Below are positions 9,213 to 18,756 of a stretch of 49,385 nt of DNA, one piece after another. This DNA comes from Sphingobacteriales bacterium TSM_CSM. Lineage in GTDB: Bacteria; Bacteroidota; Bacteroidia; Chitinophagales; UBA2359. The first letter of the stretch is position 1. Each line of letters begins with the position of its first letter. The translations under genes and the position numbers were made by a program. Location of the stretch: positions 1-49,385 of the forward strand of contig MTCR01000113.1 of assembly GCA_002212725.1 (NCBI GenBank), read 5' to 3'. The notes under the pieces are model-generated. The model saw nothing but the letters and a program-made list of their open reading frames with translations, ran no database searches and was not told the origin of the DNA.

Positions 9213-9244
9213 GGCAAACCGGTAAGGCTTAAGCGCCGTTTGCC
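9213..9244 (+). promoter_or_regulatory. Stem-loop in the aspS leader
   Basis: GGCAAAC (9213-9219) pairs perfectly with GTTTGCC (9238-9244). The 18-nt interval contains a further GCTTAAGC palindrome (9227-9234). It lies 32 nt before the aspS start with no T-run after it, so it is not a terminator. Whether it regulates translation is unknown. Confidence 0.35.
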
Positions 9245-9276
9245 CCAACTTATCCAAACTTAACCTTTTTTTAATC

Positions 9277-11025
9277 ATGTACAGAACACATACCTGCGGC
9301 GAGTTAAGACTAACTCATGTGGAAAAAGTAGTTACCCTTAGCGGTTGGGTACAGCGCACAAGACAATTAGGCGGAATGACCTTTGTTGACCTGCGCGACC
9401 GCTACGGCATTACCCAACTGGTTTTTGATATGAGCCTTAATGCCGATTTATGTGCCGCCGCCAATAAACTGGGGCGGGAGTTTGTAATACAGGCAACCGG
9501 CATTGTGCGGGAACGTAGCAGCAAAAACACGCAACTTGCCACCGGCGAGGTGGAAATTGACGTTACCGGCCTGCAAGTGCTCAACGCCGCCAAAGTGCCG
9601 CCCTTTACCATTGAACCCGATACCGACGGCGGAGACGACCTGCGCATGAAATACCGCTACCTAGACCTGCGCCGGACACCCGTACAGCAAAACATCATCT
9701 TCCGCCACCAAATGGCGCAGGCTACCCGAAGCTACCTTAACAACCTGAACTTCCTTGAAATTGAAACCCCCTTCCTTATTAAAAGCACCCCCGAAGGCGC
9801 ACGCGACTTTGTAGTGCCCTCGCGCCTCAACGCCGGGCAGTTTTACGCACTGCCGCAGTCGCCCCAAACGTTTAAGCAACTGCTCATGGTATCGGGGTTT
9901 GACCGCTACTACCAGATTGTGCGCTGTTTCCGCGACGAAGACCTGCGCGCCGACCGGCAGCCCGAATTTACCCAAATAGACTGCGAAATGGCCTTTGTTA
10001 CCCGCGAAGACGTATTGCAAACTTTTGAAGGGCTGCTGCGCTATCTCCTCAAAACGGTAAAAGGTTATGACCTGGGCGAAGTAGCCCGGATGAGCTATGA
10101 CGATGCCATGCGCCTGTACGGAAGCGACAAACCCGATATACGCTTTGGCATGGCCTTTACCGAACTGAACCAACTGGTAAAAGGACACGGATTTGCTATT
10201 TTTGATGATGCCGAACTCATTGCCGGCATTTGTGCCCAAGGCTGCGCCGAATATACCCGCAAACAATTGGACGAACTGACCGATTGGGTAAAACGGCCTC
10301 AAATTGGCGCAAAAGGCTTAGTGTATGTAAAATATAACCCCGATGGCACGCTTAAATCATCGGTTGATAAGTTTTATTCGCCAGAACAATTGCAAACATG
10401 GGCCAATGCCATGAACGCCAAACCCGGCGATTTGCTCCTCATCTTATCGGGCAGTACCGATAAAACCCGCAAACAATTAGGCGAACTGCGCCTGGAAATG
10501 GGTAAACGCCTGGGGCTAAGAAACCCCGCAGAGTTTAAAGCCCTGTGGGTACTCGATTTCCCCCTGCTGGAATGGGACGAAGAAGACCAACGCTGGGTTG
10601 CCTGCCACCACCCCTTTACCCGGCCCCGTACCCAAAACTTTGAAAACATTACCGACTGGGGCAGCCTCCGCGCCGAAGCCTACGACCTTTGCCTCAACGG
10701 AAACGAAATTGCCGGAGGCTCCATTCGTATTCATGAACGCGCTTTGCAGGAAAAAGTGTTCGACCTGCTGGGAATGACCAAAGATGAAGCACAGCAAAAA
10801 TTCGGCTTCCTCATGGGGGCTTTTGAGTATGGCGCACCTCCGCACGGTGGTATTGCCTTCGGGTTCGACCGCCTTTGTGCCATTATGGGTGGTTATGAAT
10901 CTATTCGAGATTTTATTGCCTTCCCCAAAAATAACAGCGGACGCGATACTATGATTGATGCCCCTTCTCCTATTGATGCCAAACAATACCGCGAACTCAG
11001 CATTCAATCTGTTATACAGGGGTAA
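9277..11025 (+). CDS. aspS: Aspartyl-tRNA synthetase
   Basis: Charges tRNA-Asp with aspartate. The 582 residues match the bacterial form. An N-terminal OB-fold anticodon-binding domain ([22 protein letters not shown], about 15-110) is followed by the class II catalytic core with [10 protein letters not shown] (motif 1 region), [19 protein letters not shown] (motif 2) and [10 protein letters not shown] (motif 3). The bacteria-specific GAD insertion lies between them (about 290-420, including GDLLLILSG). The C-terminus is complete. The position usually holding Leu after FTQID is Cys here, a mild change. It is a single-gene unit with a promoter box and leader stem-loop upstream and a terminator downstream. 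I cannot tell from sequence alone whether it also charges tRNA-Asn. Confidence 0.98.
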   Translation: MYRTHTCGELRLTHVEKVVTLSGWVQRTRQLGGMTFVDLRDRYGITQLVFDMSLNADLCAAANKLGREFVIQATGIVRERSSKNTQLATGEVEIDVTGLQVLNAAKVPPFTIEPDTDGGDDLRMKYRYLDLRRTPVQQNIIFRHQMAQATRSYLNNLNFLEIETPFLIKSTPEGARDFVVPSRLNAGQFYALPQSPQTFKQLLMVSGFDRYYQIVRCFRDEDLRADRQPEFTQIDCEMAFVTREDVLQTFEGLLRYLLKTVKGYDLGEVARMSYDDAMRLYGSDKPDIRFGMAFTELNQLVKGHGFAIFDDAELIAGICAQGCAEYTRKQLDELTDWVKRPQIGAKGLVYVKYNPDGTLKSSVDKFYSPEQLQTWANAMNAKPGDLLLILSGSTDKTRKQLGELRLEMGKRLGLRNPAEFKALWVLDFPLLEWDEEDQRWVACHHPFTRPRTQNFENITDWGSLRAEAYDLCLNGNEIAGGSIRIHERALQEKVFDLLGMTKDEAQQKFGFLMGAFEYGAPPHGGIAFGFDRLCAIMGGYESIRDFIAFPKNNSGRDTMIDAPSPIDAKQYRELSIQSVIQG

Positions 11026-11057
11026 AACAACACTTACCCCGCCGCCAATCTATACAA

Positions 11058-11100
11058 CAGCCCGAATTTTATACCCATAGTCTAAATATTCGGGCTGTTT
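11058..11100 (+). terminator. Rho-independent terminator of aspS
   Basis: CAGCCCGAAT (11058-11067) pairs perfectly with ATTCGGGCTG (11088-11097) over a 20-nt loop, then TTT. The T-run is short, so efficiency may be moderate. Confidence 0.7.
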
Positions 11101-11149
11101 CCGTATTTTCGCCATCGGATTTTAAAATTGCAGCACTCCATTTGTTTTT

Positions 11150-12343
11150 ATGGCGCAACTTCTCATCCGTTTACTCAAAATCACTGCATCGGCATTCCTG
11201 TTTTTACTTTGGCTGGCACTGTTTCTTAGCATAATACAGCACATACAAAGCCGCCGCTATACTTTTATGCCGCCGCAGCCTTTTACCGGCAACTACCTCT
11301 ATAACCCCTACACCGGCGCCGATACTGTGTGGCGAAAATGCAATTTTCATGCACATACCCACGCATGGGGCGGCCTTACCGACGGGCGAAGCAATGAGGC
11401 GCCCGATTTGATTAATAAATACCGCCAAATGGGGTATGATGTGGCCTGTATTTCCGATTACCATTCCATAAACCCGCAACAAGATACCGCTTCGGGGTAT
11501 TTTATACCTGTTTACGAACACGGGTACAACCTGTTTAAAGCACACCGGCTGGTATTGGGGGCAAACAAAGTATCATTTTTTGACATTAGCCTGTGGCATA
11601 ACCTGCACGACCGCCAATACCTGCTTGAACGCCTGCAACCCGATGCAAAGGTGCTGGCTGTAGCGCACCCAAAATTTGGCGGCGGCCACCATCTGGAAGA
11701 TTTTACCCGCCTTACCGGCTACCAACTGATGGAAGTACTGAACCACTACCGCCTTTCCGATAAATATTGGGACATGGCACTGTCGGCAGGTAAGCCCGTG
11801 TGGATTATTGGAAATGATGACAACCACAACATTGCCAAACCCGATGAAACCGGCGTAAAATGGACCATGATTGCCGCCAACCAACTGCAAACCGATACCC
11901 TGCTTAACCACCTTAAACGCGGCTTTGCCTACGGAGTATCGGGCAAAAACGGGCAAAACGATATTTACCTTAAGCAATTTCGCACCGACAGCCTTACCCT
12001 GTACATTGAAACCGATGTTCCGGCTCTGGAAATAAAACTCATAGGGCAAAACGGGCAGCAGAAAATGCTGGCGCAAAATACCCCTACCATTACCTATACC
12101 TTTGCCCCCGATGACACTTACATTCGGGCAGAAATAAGCAGCCCTGCCTGTAAATTATACCTGAACCCCGTTGTGCGCTACAATGGCATACAGCAACCCG
12201 AAAACAAATTTACCGCACAACACTACCCGGCAGCCACCTGGCTAATGCGGGCGGCACTGCTCTTGCTGCTGACCGCCGGTACTGCCGGCGCCATACTGGC
12301 ATATAAAAGGCTTTGGCGCACTAAAGTGGTTGTTTTTTCATGA
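11150..12343 (+). CDS. Membrane-anchored PHP-domain phosphoesterase
   Basis: A 397-residue protein with one membrane helix at each end (about 8-29 and 363-385) and a PHP-type metal-binding domain between them. Visible metal ligands are FHAHTHAWGG (His67, His69, His71), ACISDYHSIN and WIIGNDDNHN, placed as in PHP phosphoesterases that resemble TrpH or histidinol phosphatase. A C-terminal beta-domain follows (about 285-350). The substrate is unknown; orientation suggests a periplasmic or extracytoplasmic catalytic domain. Its stop codon overlaps the start of the next gene in an ATGA (12340-12343), so the two are translationally coupled, although no functional link with rRNA modification is evident. 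Confidence 0.75.
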   Translation: MAQLLIRLLKITASAFLFLLWLALFLSIIQHIQSRRYTFMPPQPFTGNYLYNPYTGADTVWRKCNFHAHTHAWGGLTDGRSNEAPDLINKYRQMGYDVACISDYHSINPQQDTASGYFIPVYEHGYNLFKAHRLVLGANKVSFFDISLWHNLHDRQYLLERLQPDAKVLAVAHPKFGGGHHLEDFTRLTGYQLMEVLNHYRLSDKYWDMALSAGKPVWIIGNDDNHNIAKPDETGVKWTMIAANQLQTDTLLNHLKRGFAYGVSGKNGQNDIYLKQFRTDSLTLYIETDVPALEIKLIGQNGQQKMLAQNTPTITYTFAPDDTYIRAEISSPACKLYLNPVVRYNGIQQPENKFTAQHYPAATWLMRAALLLLLTAGTAGAILAYKRLWRTKVVVFS

Positions 12344-12966
12344 GGGGAAAAGCAAACAGATATTTTTTGTTGTATAAACCCTATGGCGTACATTGCCGTT
12401 TTTCGGCAGTAGCCGGCGGGCAAAACACCCCTACTTTACAGAGTTTATACAATTTTCCGAAAGATGTTTACTCGCTTGGACGGCTGGATGCCGACAGCGA
12501 GGGATTATTGCTGCTAACTAACGACAGCTCATTGAACTACCGCTTGCTAAACCCGCATTTTGCACACCGGCGCACCTATTGGGTACAGGTAGAAGGGGTG
12601 CCCGATGCCAAAGCGTTGCGCCAATTATATGAAGGTGTAACCATTACCGTAAACCATAAACCCTACCACACGCAACCGGCAGTTGAGGTGGCATTGTTGC
12701 AGGAAACGCCGGTATTGCCGGTGCGCTACCCGCCGGTACGCTACCGCGCAAATATACCAACCGCCTGGCTGCAACTAACCCTTACCGAAGGTAAAAACCG
12801 GCAGGTACGGAGCATGGCGGCGGCGGTGGGATACCCGGTGCTGCGCTTGGTGCGCATTGCCATTGAACAACTGAGGTTGGGTACTTTGCAGCCCGGACAG
12901 GTAAAGGAAATTTCGGAAAATACGGTTTATAGGGCTTTGTTTAATCGCCCCCCTTTTAAAAAATAA
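12340..12966 (+). CDS. rluE: RluE/RsuA-family rRNA pseudouridine synthase
   Basis: Isomerises a uridine to pseudouridine in rRNA; the RluE subfamily modifies U2457 of 23S rRNA in E. coli. The 208-residue length and lack of an S4 domain fit RluE. The opening FLLYKPYGVHCRFS is the usual KPxG motif, and the catalytic Asp is Asp50 in GRLDADSEGLLLLTND. The C-terminal GKNRQVRSMAAAVGYPVLRLVRIAI is the second conserved block. The start overlaps the PHP gene stop by four nucleotides. It is convergent with dnaA, with 38 nt between them. Confidence 0.9.
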   Translation: MRGKANRYFLLYKPYGVHCRFSAVAGGQNTPTLQSLYNFPKDVYSLGRLDADSEGLLLLTNDSSLNYRLLNPHFAHRRTYWVQVEGVPDAKALRQLYEGVTITVNHKPYHTQPAVEVALLQETPVLPVRYPPVRYRANIPTAWLQLTLTEGKNRQVRSMAAAVGYPVLRLVRIAIEQLRLGTLQPGQVKEISENTVYRALFNRPPFKK

Positions 12967-13004
12967 CCGGAACGGCAAGCAATGAAGAACAGGCGGTTTC
13001 CTGC

Positions 13005-14414
13005 TTACTCACTCATGCGGATTTTCTTTTCAATTTCGCTTACTTCTTCTTTAAACTGAAGCATTTGGTCCATTTGGTCGGTAACGGCAGTGCAGCCGTG
13101 CATAACGGTGGTATGGTCGCGGTTAAAATCGCGCCCTATTTCGGTAAGCGATTTGCCGGTTATTTTACGGCAGAGGAACATAGAAACATGGCGGGCAATT
13201 ACAATTTCGCGTTTTCTCGATTTTCCTTTAATGTCATTAAGCGTTACGCGGTAATGTTCGCCCACCATTTTGGTAATGAAACCCACGGTAATTTCGGGGG
13301 CAACGTGGTTTACTAAAGAGCGCACGGTTTGCCGAGCCATGTTCAGGTCAATAGCCCTGTTTACCAATTTAGACTGTGCCACCAGTGAATTAAGTGCGCC
13401 TTCCATAATGCGGATGCTGGTGTTGATATGGTGCGCCACATACTCCGATACTTCGCGGGGCAGTTCAATGTCTTCGGCCTGAGCTTTGCGCTCTAAAATG
13501 GCAATGCGGGTTTCAAAATCGGGTATTTGCAGTTCTACGGAAAGCCCCCATTTAAACCTCGACAACAGGCGTTCATCCATATCGGTTAAATCTTTGGGCG
13601 GTCGGTCAGAGGTAAGCACTAATTGTTTTCCGCTTTGGTGCAGGTGGTTAAAAGTATGGAAAAAGTGTTCCTGGGTTTTATCTTTGTTAGAGAAAAACTG
13701 GATGTCGTCAATAATAAGCACATCAATGGTTTGGTAAAAGCTGCTGAAACTGGCGGCATTTCCGTTTTTAAGAGCTTCAATAAACTGGCTGATATAGGCT
13801 TCGGAAGTAACAAAGAGTACGCGTTTTTCGGGGTGAAGCATTTTTATTTCGTTGCCAATGGCATGGGCAAGGTGGGTTTTACCCAACCCCGAACCGCCGT
13901 AAATAACCATGGGGTTATAGGCAAGGCCGGGTTTTTTGGCTATAGCAATGCCGGCCGAGCGGGCAAGCAGGTTGCAATCACCTTCAATAAAATTGGCAAA
14001 GGTGTGGTTGGGGTTAAGGCAAGATTCAAAACTTACTTCCTTTATGCCCGGAATGGCTACCGGGTTTCCTATAAAGCTGTTTTTATAATCGCCGTTGTTA
14101 TACTTGCCGTTTCCGGCGGGTATATGGGTAATGGCCGACTTACCGTTTAAGGCACTGCCTTTATCTACCGGTATCTGGTATTCAAAACGGGCATTGGTGC
14201 CCACTTCCCTGCGTATGGCAAGGGTAAGCTTATCGGCATAGTGTTCTTCCAGCCATTCATAAAAAAACTGACTGGGCACTTCAATGGTTAGTACATTGTT
14301 TTCGAGTTTTACCGGTTTTATAGGTTTAAACCAGGTTGTATAACTTTGCTCATTGCTTACCAGTTCTTTAATAACCGTAAGGCAGTTTTCCCAAATGGCT
14401 GTTAAGGTTTTCAT
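13005..14414 (-). CDS. dnaA: Chromosomal replication initiator DnaA
   Basis: Binds DnaA boxes at the origin and melts it to begin replication. The 469 residues contain domain I (1-80, TAIWENCLTVIKELVSNEQ), a short Gly/Asn-rich linker (about 95-115), the AAA+ domain with Walker A GGSGLGKTH (173-181) and Walker B VLIIDDIQF, and domain IV with the DnaA signature GRDFNRDHTTVMHGCTAV. All key residues are present. As usual in Bacteroidota it is not next to dnaN, and I see no cluster of DnaA boxes in the 700 nt upstream, so I do not place the origin here. Confidence 0.98.
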   Translation of the reverse strand: MKTLTAIWENCLTVIKELVSNEQSYTTWFKPIKPVKLENNVLTIEVPSQFFYEWLEEHYADKLTLAIRREVGTNARFEYQIPVDKGSALNGKSAITHIPAGNGKYNNGDYKNSFIGNPVAIPGIKEVSFESCLNPNHTFANFIEGDCNLLARSAGIAIAKKPGLAYNPMVIYGGSGLGKTHLAHAIGNEIKMLHPEKRVLFVTSEAYISQFIEALKNGNAASFSSFYQTIDVLIIDDIQFFSNKDKTQEHFFHTFNHLHQSGKQLVLTSDRPPKDLTDMDERLLSRFKWGLSVELQIPDFETRIAILERKAQAEDIELPREVSEYVAHHINTSIRIMEGALNSLVAQSKLVNRAIDLNMARQTVRSLVNHVAPEITVGFITKMVGEHYRVTLNDIKGKSRKREIVIARHVSMFLCRKITGKSLTEIGRDFNRDHTTVMHGCTAVTDQMDQMLQFKEEVSEIEKKIRMSE

Positions 14415-15116
14415 AAATCGGGTGTACTGATGTTGTTTATAATTGGCGCTGTTTGTTTTGGCGTAATAACCATTTAATTGTTTCTCACTTTTAGCCGTTC
14501 CTCATTTATTGTATGTAAGCAAGTACCCCGCCGGTGTATGGGTTGGGCGTAAAAAATGCCCACACTTCTGTTTTAGGCCATGTACCGGTACTCCGCACTT
14601 GCTACATTTTACCCGCTCCTCCATAGCACAGTTTCATCTGAAAAAACAGACACAAAAACCCCCCGCGCATTTTGTATGCACGTTGATTGTAAAACCGCTT
14701 TTTTAAATTTTTAATTTTGCAACTCAAAACCCGGTAAGTGAGTGCCATGAAGCGTCTGGCATAACCCCCGGTTATTGTGTTTTGAAAGCCGGTAATATTT
14801 ATCCCCTGTGGACTGCAAAGATGCCATAAATTTTGCTCTTTGAAAAGTCTGAATTGTCATTTTTTTGAGAATTTGAACAGTGAATTGAGGTTTTTCGGGG
14901 CACTTTTTTGAACTAAGTGGTTAAAGACCTTAAAACCAACAGCTTTACCTATCAGTCCGAAATTCAAATTGCAAATAATTTTATTTAAATGTTCCGAAAA
15001 CCCGGTTTCTCTGGTGCAAAAGAATATATTTATCAAAAGCAGGTAAGAGAAGCAAAAAAAACAGGTATATTTACCCCCCGATTAAGCAATAAGCACAGTC
15101 AGTAAATTTGAAATAC
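14415..15116. other. Intergenic region between dnaA and the PorP/SprF gene
   Basis: A 702-nt stretch between divergent genes. It is AT-rich, especially 14695-14720 and 14960-14995, and has -7-like boxes at 14712-14719 (TAATTTTG) and 15103-15110, both reading rightwards. TTTATCCCCTGTGGA at about 14798 is only a partial match to a DnaA box, and no array of boxes is seen. No tRNA or credible coding region was found. Confidence 0.5.
15103..15110 (+). promoter_or_regulatory. -7 promoter box next to the PorP/SprF start
   Basis: TAAATTTG matches TAnnTTTG and ends 6 nt before ATG 15117. No -33 TTTG lies at the usual spacing. As at 2634, this would give a nearly leaderless mRNA. Confidence 0.4.
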
Positions 15117-16031
15117 ATGAGAAGCCTTGTTATTTTAACCCTTCTGTTGTTTGCAGCCCCAATGGTTGTGTTTGCCCAGCAAGACGCGCAATATACGCAA
15201 TACCTTTTCAATGGTTTGGTGATAAACCCCGCCTATGCCGGCAGCCGCGAGTCGTTGAGTGTGTTGGCGCTTTACCGCTATCAGTGGGCAGGTTTAGACG
15301 GTGCTCCCAAAACCTTGTCGGCCGGCATACATAGCCCTGTAGGCGATAAAAACGCACTTGGGCTTTATATAGAAAACGACATGGTGGGCGTTCATAACCG
15401 TTTTAGCGCTTATGCCACTTACGCCTACCGCCTGCAGTTCAACAATAATGCCAGATTACAACTGGGGATAAACGCCGGTGTATTGAGCTACCGTTCAGAT
15501 TGGACCAAAATTGAAGACATTCAGGACCCAACCGACCCCAACTTCAGCAGCGTGGAAGAGAGCAAACTGCTGCCCAATTTCGGGCTGGGCGCTTATTATT
15601 ACAGCGACCGCTACTACGTAGGGTTTTCGGTGCCGCATCTGCTCAAAAGCGACCTGGATGATGTGAGCAAACTATCCAAACATGCCCAACACTATTTCCT
15701 TTCGGGCGGTTATGTATTTGATTTAAGCCCCTCGCTGCGGCTTAAACCTTCTTTCCTGCTCAAAACAGTAGCCGCCTCGCCGCCGCAGGCCGATTTAAAC
15801 CTGAACCTGCTTATTAAAGACATGGTTTGGCTTGGCATGGGCTACCGCACCGGCGATGCTTTGGTGTTTTTGGCAGAATACCACATGGCAAAAGGGCTTC
15901 GTGTAGGGTACTCCTATGATTTCAGCGTTTCCAAACTTTCGCCCTATAACAACGGAAGTCACGAAATAATGATAGGATGGGACGTTGCCCGAAGCAAACC
16001 CGAAAAAGTTCTCAGTCCCCGTTTTTTCTGA
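15117..16031 (+). CDS. PorP/SprF-family type IX secretion membrane protein
   Basis: Outer-membrane beta-barrel of the PorP/SprF family, associated with type IX secretion and, in gliding species, with export of the adhesin SprB. The signal peptide ends FAQQDAQYTQYLFNG, and QYLFNGLVINPAYAGSRE is the family hallmark. Aromatic beta-strands continue to the C-terminal strand region (SHEIMIGWDV). At 304 residues it has typical length. A TTG nine bases upstream is possible, but ATG 15117 opens a clean signal peptide. Such genes often sit next to large gliding or adhesin genes; here the next giant secreted protein starts 4 kb downstream, and several T9SS cargo genes lie elsewhere in the window. Confidence 0.92.
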   Translation: MRSLVILTLLLFAAPMVVFAQQDAQYTQYLFNGLVINPAYAGSRESLSVLALYRYQWAGLDGAPKTLSAGIHSPVGDKNALGLYIENDMVGVHNRFSAYATYAYRLQFNNNARLQLGINAGVLSYRSDWTKIEDIQDPTDPNFSSVEESKLLPNFGLGAYYYSDRYYVGFSVPHLLKSDLDDVSKLSKHAQHYFLSGGYVFDLSPSLRLKPSFLLKTVAASPPQADLNLNLLIKDMVWLGMGYRTGDALVFLAEYHMAKGLRVGYSYDFSVSKLSPYNNGSHEIMIGWDVARSKPEKVLSPRFF

Positions 16032-16046
16032 TGCCCCCGCTTTAGT

Positions 16047-16757
16047 ATGCAGCTATTTTACGCGCCCGGCATACCGCAGGGCATTTATACCCTGCCACCC
16101 GATGAAGCCCACCATTGCCTGCATGTGCTGCGCCACCGGCAAGGCCAAACTATTTGGGTAATTGACGGCCAAGGCGGTTTGTATAAAGCCGTTATTACCC
16201 ACCTTAGCCCCAAAGACTGCACCTTTACCATTGAACAGCAAATACCCCTGCCGCCGGTGCCGCCCGTTTATATTCACCTGGCAGTAGCGCTTACCAAAAA
16301 TGCCGACCGCTGGGAATGGTTTGCAGAAAAAGCCGCCGAAATAGGCGTAAGCGCCATTACCCCACTGCTTACCGCCCGAACCGAACGTAAGCAACTGCGT
16401 ACCGAGCGGCTGCAAAAAATTCTCATCACCGCCACCAAACAATCGGTAAAAGCAACAGTACCCCGTTTGTTGACGCTTACCGCCTTTAACCATTTCATAC
16501 AACAACAGCAGACACAAATAAATACCGCCCGCTTTATTGCCTATATTGATGACAATAACCAACTGCTCCACCGCGTTTATACCCCCGGTTCCAACGTGGT
16601 AATGCTTATTGGGCCCGAAGGCGATTTTACCCCCGATGAAGCACAACAAGCCATTGCAGCAGGTTTTGTACCGGTATCGCTGGGTAAAAGCCGGCTGCGC
16701 ACCGAAACAGCAGCCATAACCGTTTGCCATACTTTTAACCTCCTGAACCAAACCTGA
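16047..16757 (+). CDS. rsmE: 16S rRNA m3U1498 methyltransferase RsmE
   Basis: Methylates N3 of U1498 in 16S rRNA using S-adenosylmethionine. The 236 residues contain an N-terminal PUA-like RNA-binding region (HHCLHVLRHRQGQ, about 22-75) and a C-terminal SPOUT domain with a trefoil knot: ALTKNADRWEWFAEKAAEIGV, IGPEGDFTPDEA (SAM-binding loop) and SLGKSRLRTETAAI. All conserved segments are present. It begins 15 nt after the PorP/SprF stop, so co-transcription is likely but probably not functional pairing. Confidence 0.96.
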   Translation: MQLFYAPGIPQGIYTLPPDEAHHCLHVLRHRQGQTIWVIDGQGGLYKAVITHLSPKDCTFTIEQQIPLPPVPPVYIHLAVALTKNADRWEWFAEKAAEIGVSAITPLLTARTERKQLRTERLQKILITATKQSVKATVPRLLTLTAFNHFIQQQQTQINTARFIAYIDDNNQLLHRVYTPGSNVVMLIGPEGDFTPDEAQQAIAAGFVPVSLGKSRLRTETAAITVCHTFNLLNQT

Positions 16758-16875
16758 ACCTTTTGGACTACAGGCATTATACCCCAATAACAACCACAAT
16801 GCCTTTCAGACTGTTATTAACCGGTAACAGCCCGCAAACGTCATTTTTTGGGGTAATTTACCAAACAAAACCCTC

Positions 16876-17538
16876 ATGAAAAAAACAGCAGCCTTACTTG
16901 TTATACTCCTTGCCTTTGCCGCCGTTTCGGCTACCAATACCGGCGGAACCATAAAACTCGGATTGCTTAAATACAACGGCGGGGGCGACTGGTATGCCAA
17001 CCCCACCTCGTTGCCAAACCTCATTAAGTTTTGCAACCGCGAACTGGGCATGAACATTGACCCCGAACCCGAAACCGTAGAAGTAGGAAGCCCCGAAATT
17101 TTTAACCTGCCTTTTATACACATGACCGGGCATGGAAATGTGGTTTTTTCTGCAGACGAAGCCCGCAACCTGCGCCAATACCTGGAAGCCGGCGGTTTTT
17201 TGCATATTGACGATAACTATGGTATGGACCCCTATGTGCGCCCGGCGCTTAAACAAGTTTTTCCCGAACTGGAATTGGTAGAACTGCCATTTTCTTACCC
17301 AATTTATAGCCAACGCTTCAACTTTGCCAACGGCCTGCCCAAAATTCATGAACACGACGGAAAACCACCCCAAGGGTTTGGGCTAATTTACCAAGGGCGA
17401 TTGGTGGTTTTTTACAGCTATGAATGCGACCTTGGCGATGGCTGGGAAGACCCCGATGTACACAACGACCCGCCCGATGTGCGCGAAAAAGCCCTTAAAA
17501 TGGGCGCCAACCTTATGCAATACGTTTTTACCAACTAA
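16876..17538 (+). CDS. Exported DUF4159 protein
   Basis: A 220-residue exported protein with an 18-residue signal peptide (ending AAVSAT). The rest matches DUF4159: GLLKYNGGGDWYANPTSLPNL, LPFIHMTGHGNVVFS, YLEAGGFLHIDDNYGMD, ELPFSYPIYSQRF and YECDLGDGWED. The family has an amidotransferase-like alpha/beta fold without known catalytic residues and is usually found in Bacteroidota and related phyla near BatA-type and MoxR genes; here the BatA-type gene lies 12 kb away. It follows rsmE by 118 nt. Function is unknown. Confidence 0.88.
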   Translation: MKKTAALLVILLAFAAVSATNTGGTIKLGLLKYNGGGDWYANPTSLPNLIKFCNRELGMNIDPEPETVEVGSPEIFNLPFIHMTGHGNVVFSADEARNLRQYLEAGGFLHIDDNYGMDPYVRPALKQVFPELELVELPFSYPIYSQRFNFANGLPKIHEHDGKPPQGFGLIYQGRLVVFYSYECDLGDGWEDPDVHNDPPDVREKALKMGANLMQYVFTN

Positions 17539-17617
17539 CACACCGACCGGCATACCGCCAAAAATAACAACTAAAACCGGCACCTGCACACAAAGCAAAG
17601 CGCCGCCGGAGTTGGCA

Positions 17618-18715
17618 TCAGGCATACCTGTTGCCAAACCGTTGCAATACATCCTGGTTCATTTCGCGTATTTTTTGCTCATCTTCCATGCGGCAAATGA
17701 GCAGCACTTCCCGGGTGTCTATAATGCAATAATCTGAAAGCCCCTGCACAATAACCAGTTTATCGCCGTTTACCCTTATCATACAGTTATCCGATTCATA
17801 TACCATTACATTGCTGCCCGAAACAGCATTGCCGGCGCTGTCTTTATCGTGTTTTTCCCATAAAGAAGACCAGTTGCCCAAATCGCTCCAGCCAAAATTT
17901 GCCGGAATAACATACACATTTTTGGCGTGTTCCAAAATGGCATAATCAATTGAAATGTTTCGGGTTTGCATGTAGGCCTGTACTATAAATTCGTGTTCGC
18001 GTGTGGTATTATAGGCGTTTTTTCCTTCGTGAAATATATCATAAATATCGGGCTGCAGCGTTCTGAAGGCATCAATTATGCTTCTTGCACTCCATATAAA
18101 AATGCCCGAATTCCACAGGAAATCGCCAAATTTCAGGAAAGTTTGGGCAATTTCATAAGAGGGTTTTTCGGTAAAGGTTTTTACCTTATACATGCCGTTT
18201 CTGCTCATTTCCTCATCAAACTGAATGTACCCGTAGCCGGTATGCGGTCGGGTAGGGGTAATACCCAAAGTAACCAGTGTATTGCTATGTGCGGCAAATT
18301 CAAGGGCATGTTGCAGCGCCCCAATAAACAGGTGGGTTTCCGTAATGTGATGGTCAGACGGGGCAACTATCATGGTGGCGTGGTGGTCAAGTTGCTGCAG
18401 TTTAAAGGCGGCATAGGCTATGCAGGGGGCGGTATTGCGGCGCAGTGGTTCTACAATTATTTGTTTTTCGGGCATTTGCGGCAGTTGGTCTAACACAAGC
18501 TGCACATAACCTGCACCTGTAACTACAAAAATATGGGCGGGATCAATAAATTCTGCAAAACGGTCGTAGGTGCTTTGCAACAGGGTTCTGCCGCAATTAA
18601 GGATATCGAGAAACTGTTTGGGTAGTTTTTCACGGCTTTCGGGCCAAAAGCGGCTGCCAATACCACCGGCCATAATTACTACATACTGATGTTTTTTATC
18701 GTTAGCTGTGTTCAT
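17618..18715 (-). CDS. manC: Mannose-1-phosphate guanylyltransferase
   Basis: Makes GDP-mannose from mannose-1-phosphate and GTP for envelope or extracellular glycans. The 365 residues contain the nucleotidyltransferase opening VVIMAGGIGSRFWPESREKLPKQF (GxGxR and the KxPKQ motif), a second block EPLRRNTAPCIAYAA and the metal site VAPSDHHI. The long C-terminal mannose-6-phosphate isomerase cupin of bifunctional ManC/AlgA proteins is absent, so this is the short form. I use ATG at 18715; a TTG nine bases upstream also reads in frame. It lies 41 nt downstream of kdsD on the same strand, forming a likely two-gene sugar-nucleotide unit. Confidence 0.93.
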   Translation of the reverse strand: MNTANDKKHQYVVIMAGGIGSRFWPESREKLPKQFLDILNCGRTLLQSTYDRFAEFIDPAHIFVVTGAGYVQLVLDQLPQMPEKQIIVEPLRRNTAPCIAYAAFKLQQLDHHATMIVAPSDHHITETHLFIGALQHALEFAAHSNTLVTLGITPTRPHTGYGYIQFDEEMSRNGMYKVKTFTEKPSYEIAQTFLKFGDFLWNSGIFIWSARSIIDAFRTLQPDIYDIFHEGKNAYNTTREHEFIVQAYMQTRNISIDYAILEHAKNVYVIPANFGWSDLGNWSSLWEKHDKDSAGNAVSGSNVMVYESDNCMIRVNGDKLVIVQGLSDYCIIDTREVLLICRMEDEQKIREMNQDVLQRFGNRYA

Positions 18716-18756
18716 ACATTGCAATTTGTTTTACAAATGGTGAAAGGCGGCGGCTG

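Noticed and set aside
14795..14812. A possible DnaA-box or origin signal upstream of dnaA
   Set aside because: Only a partial match (TTATCCCC with TGTGGA nearby), and no array of boxes in the 700-nt region.
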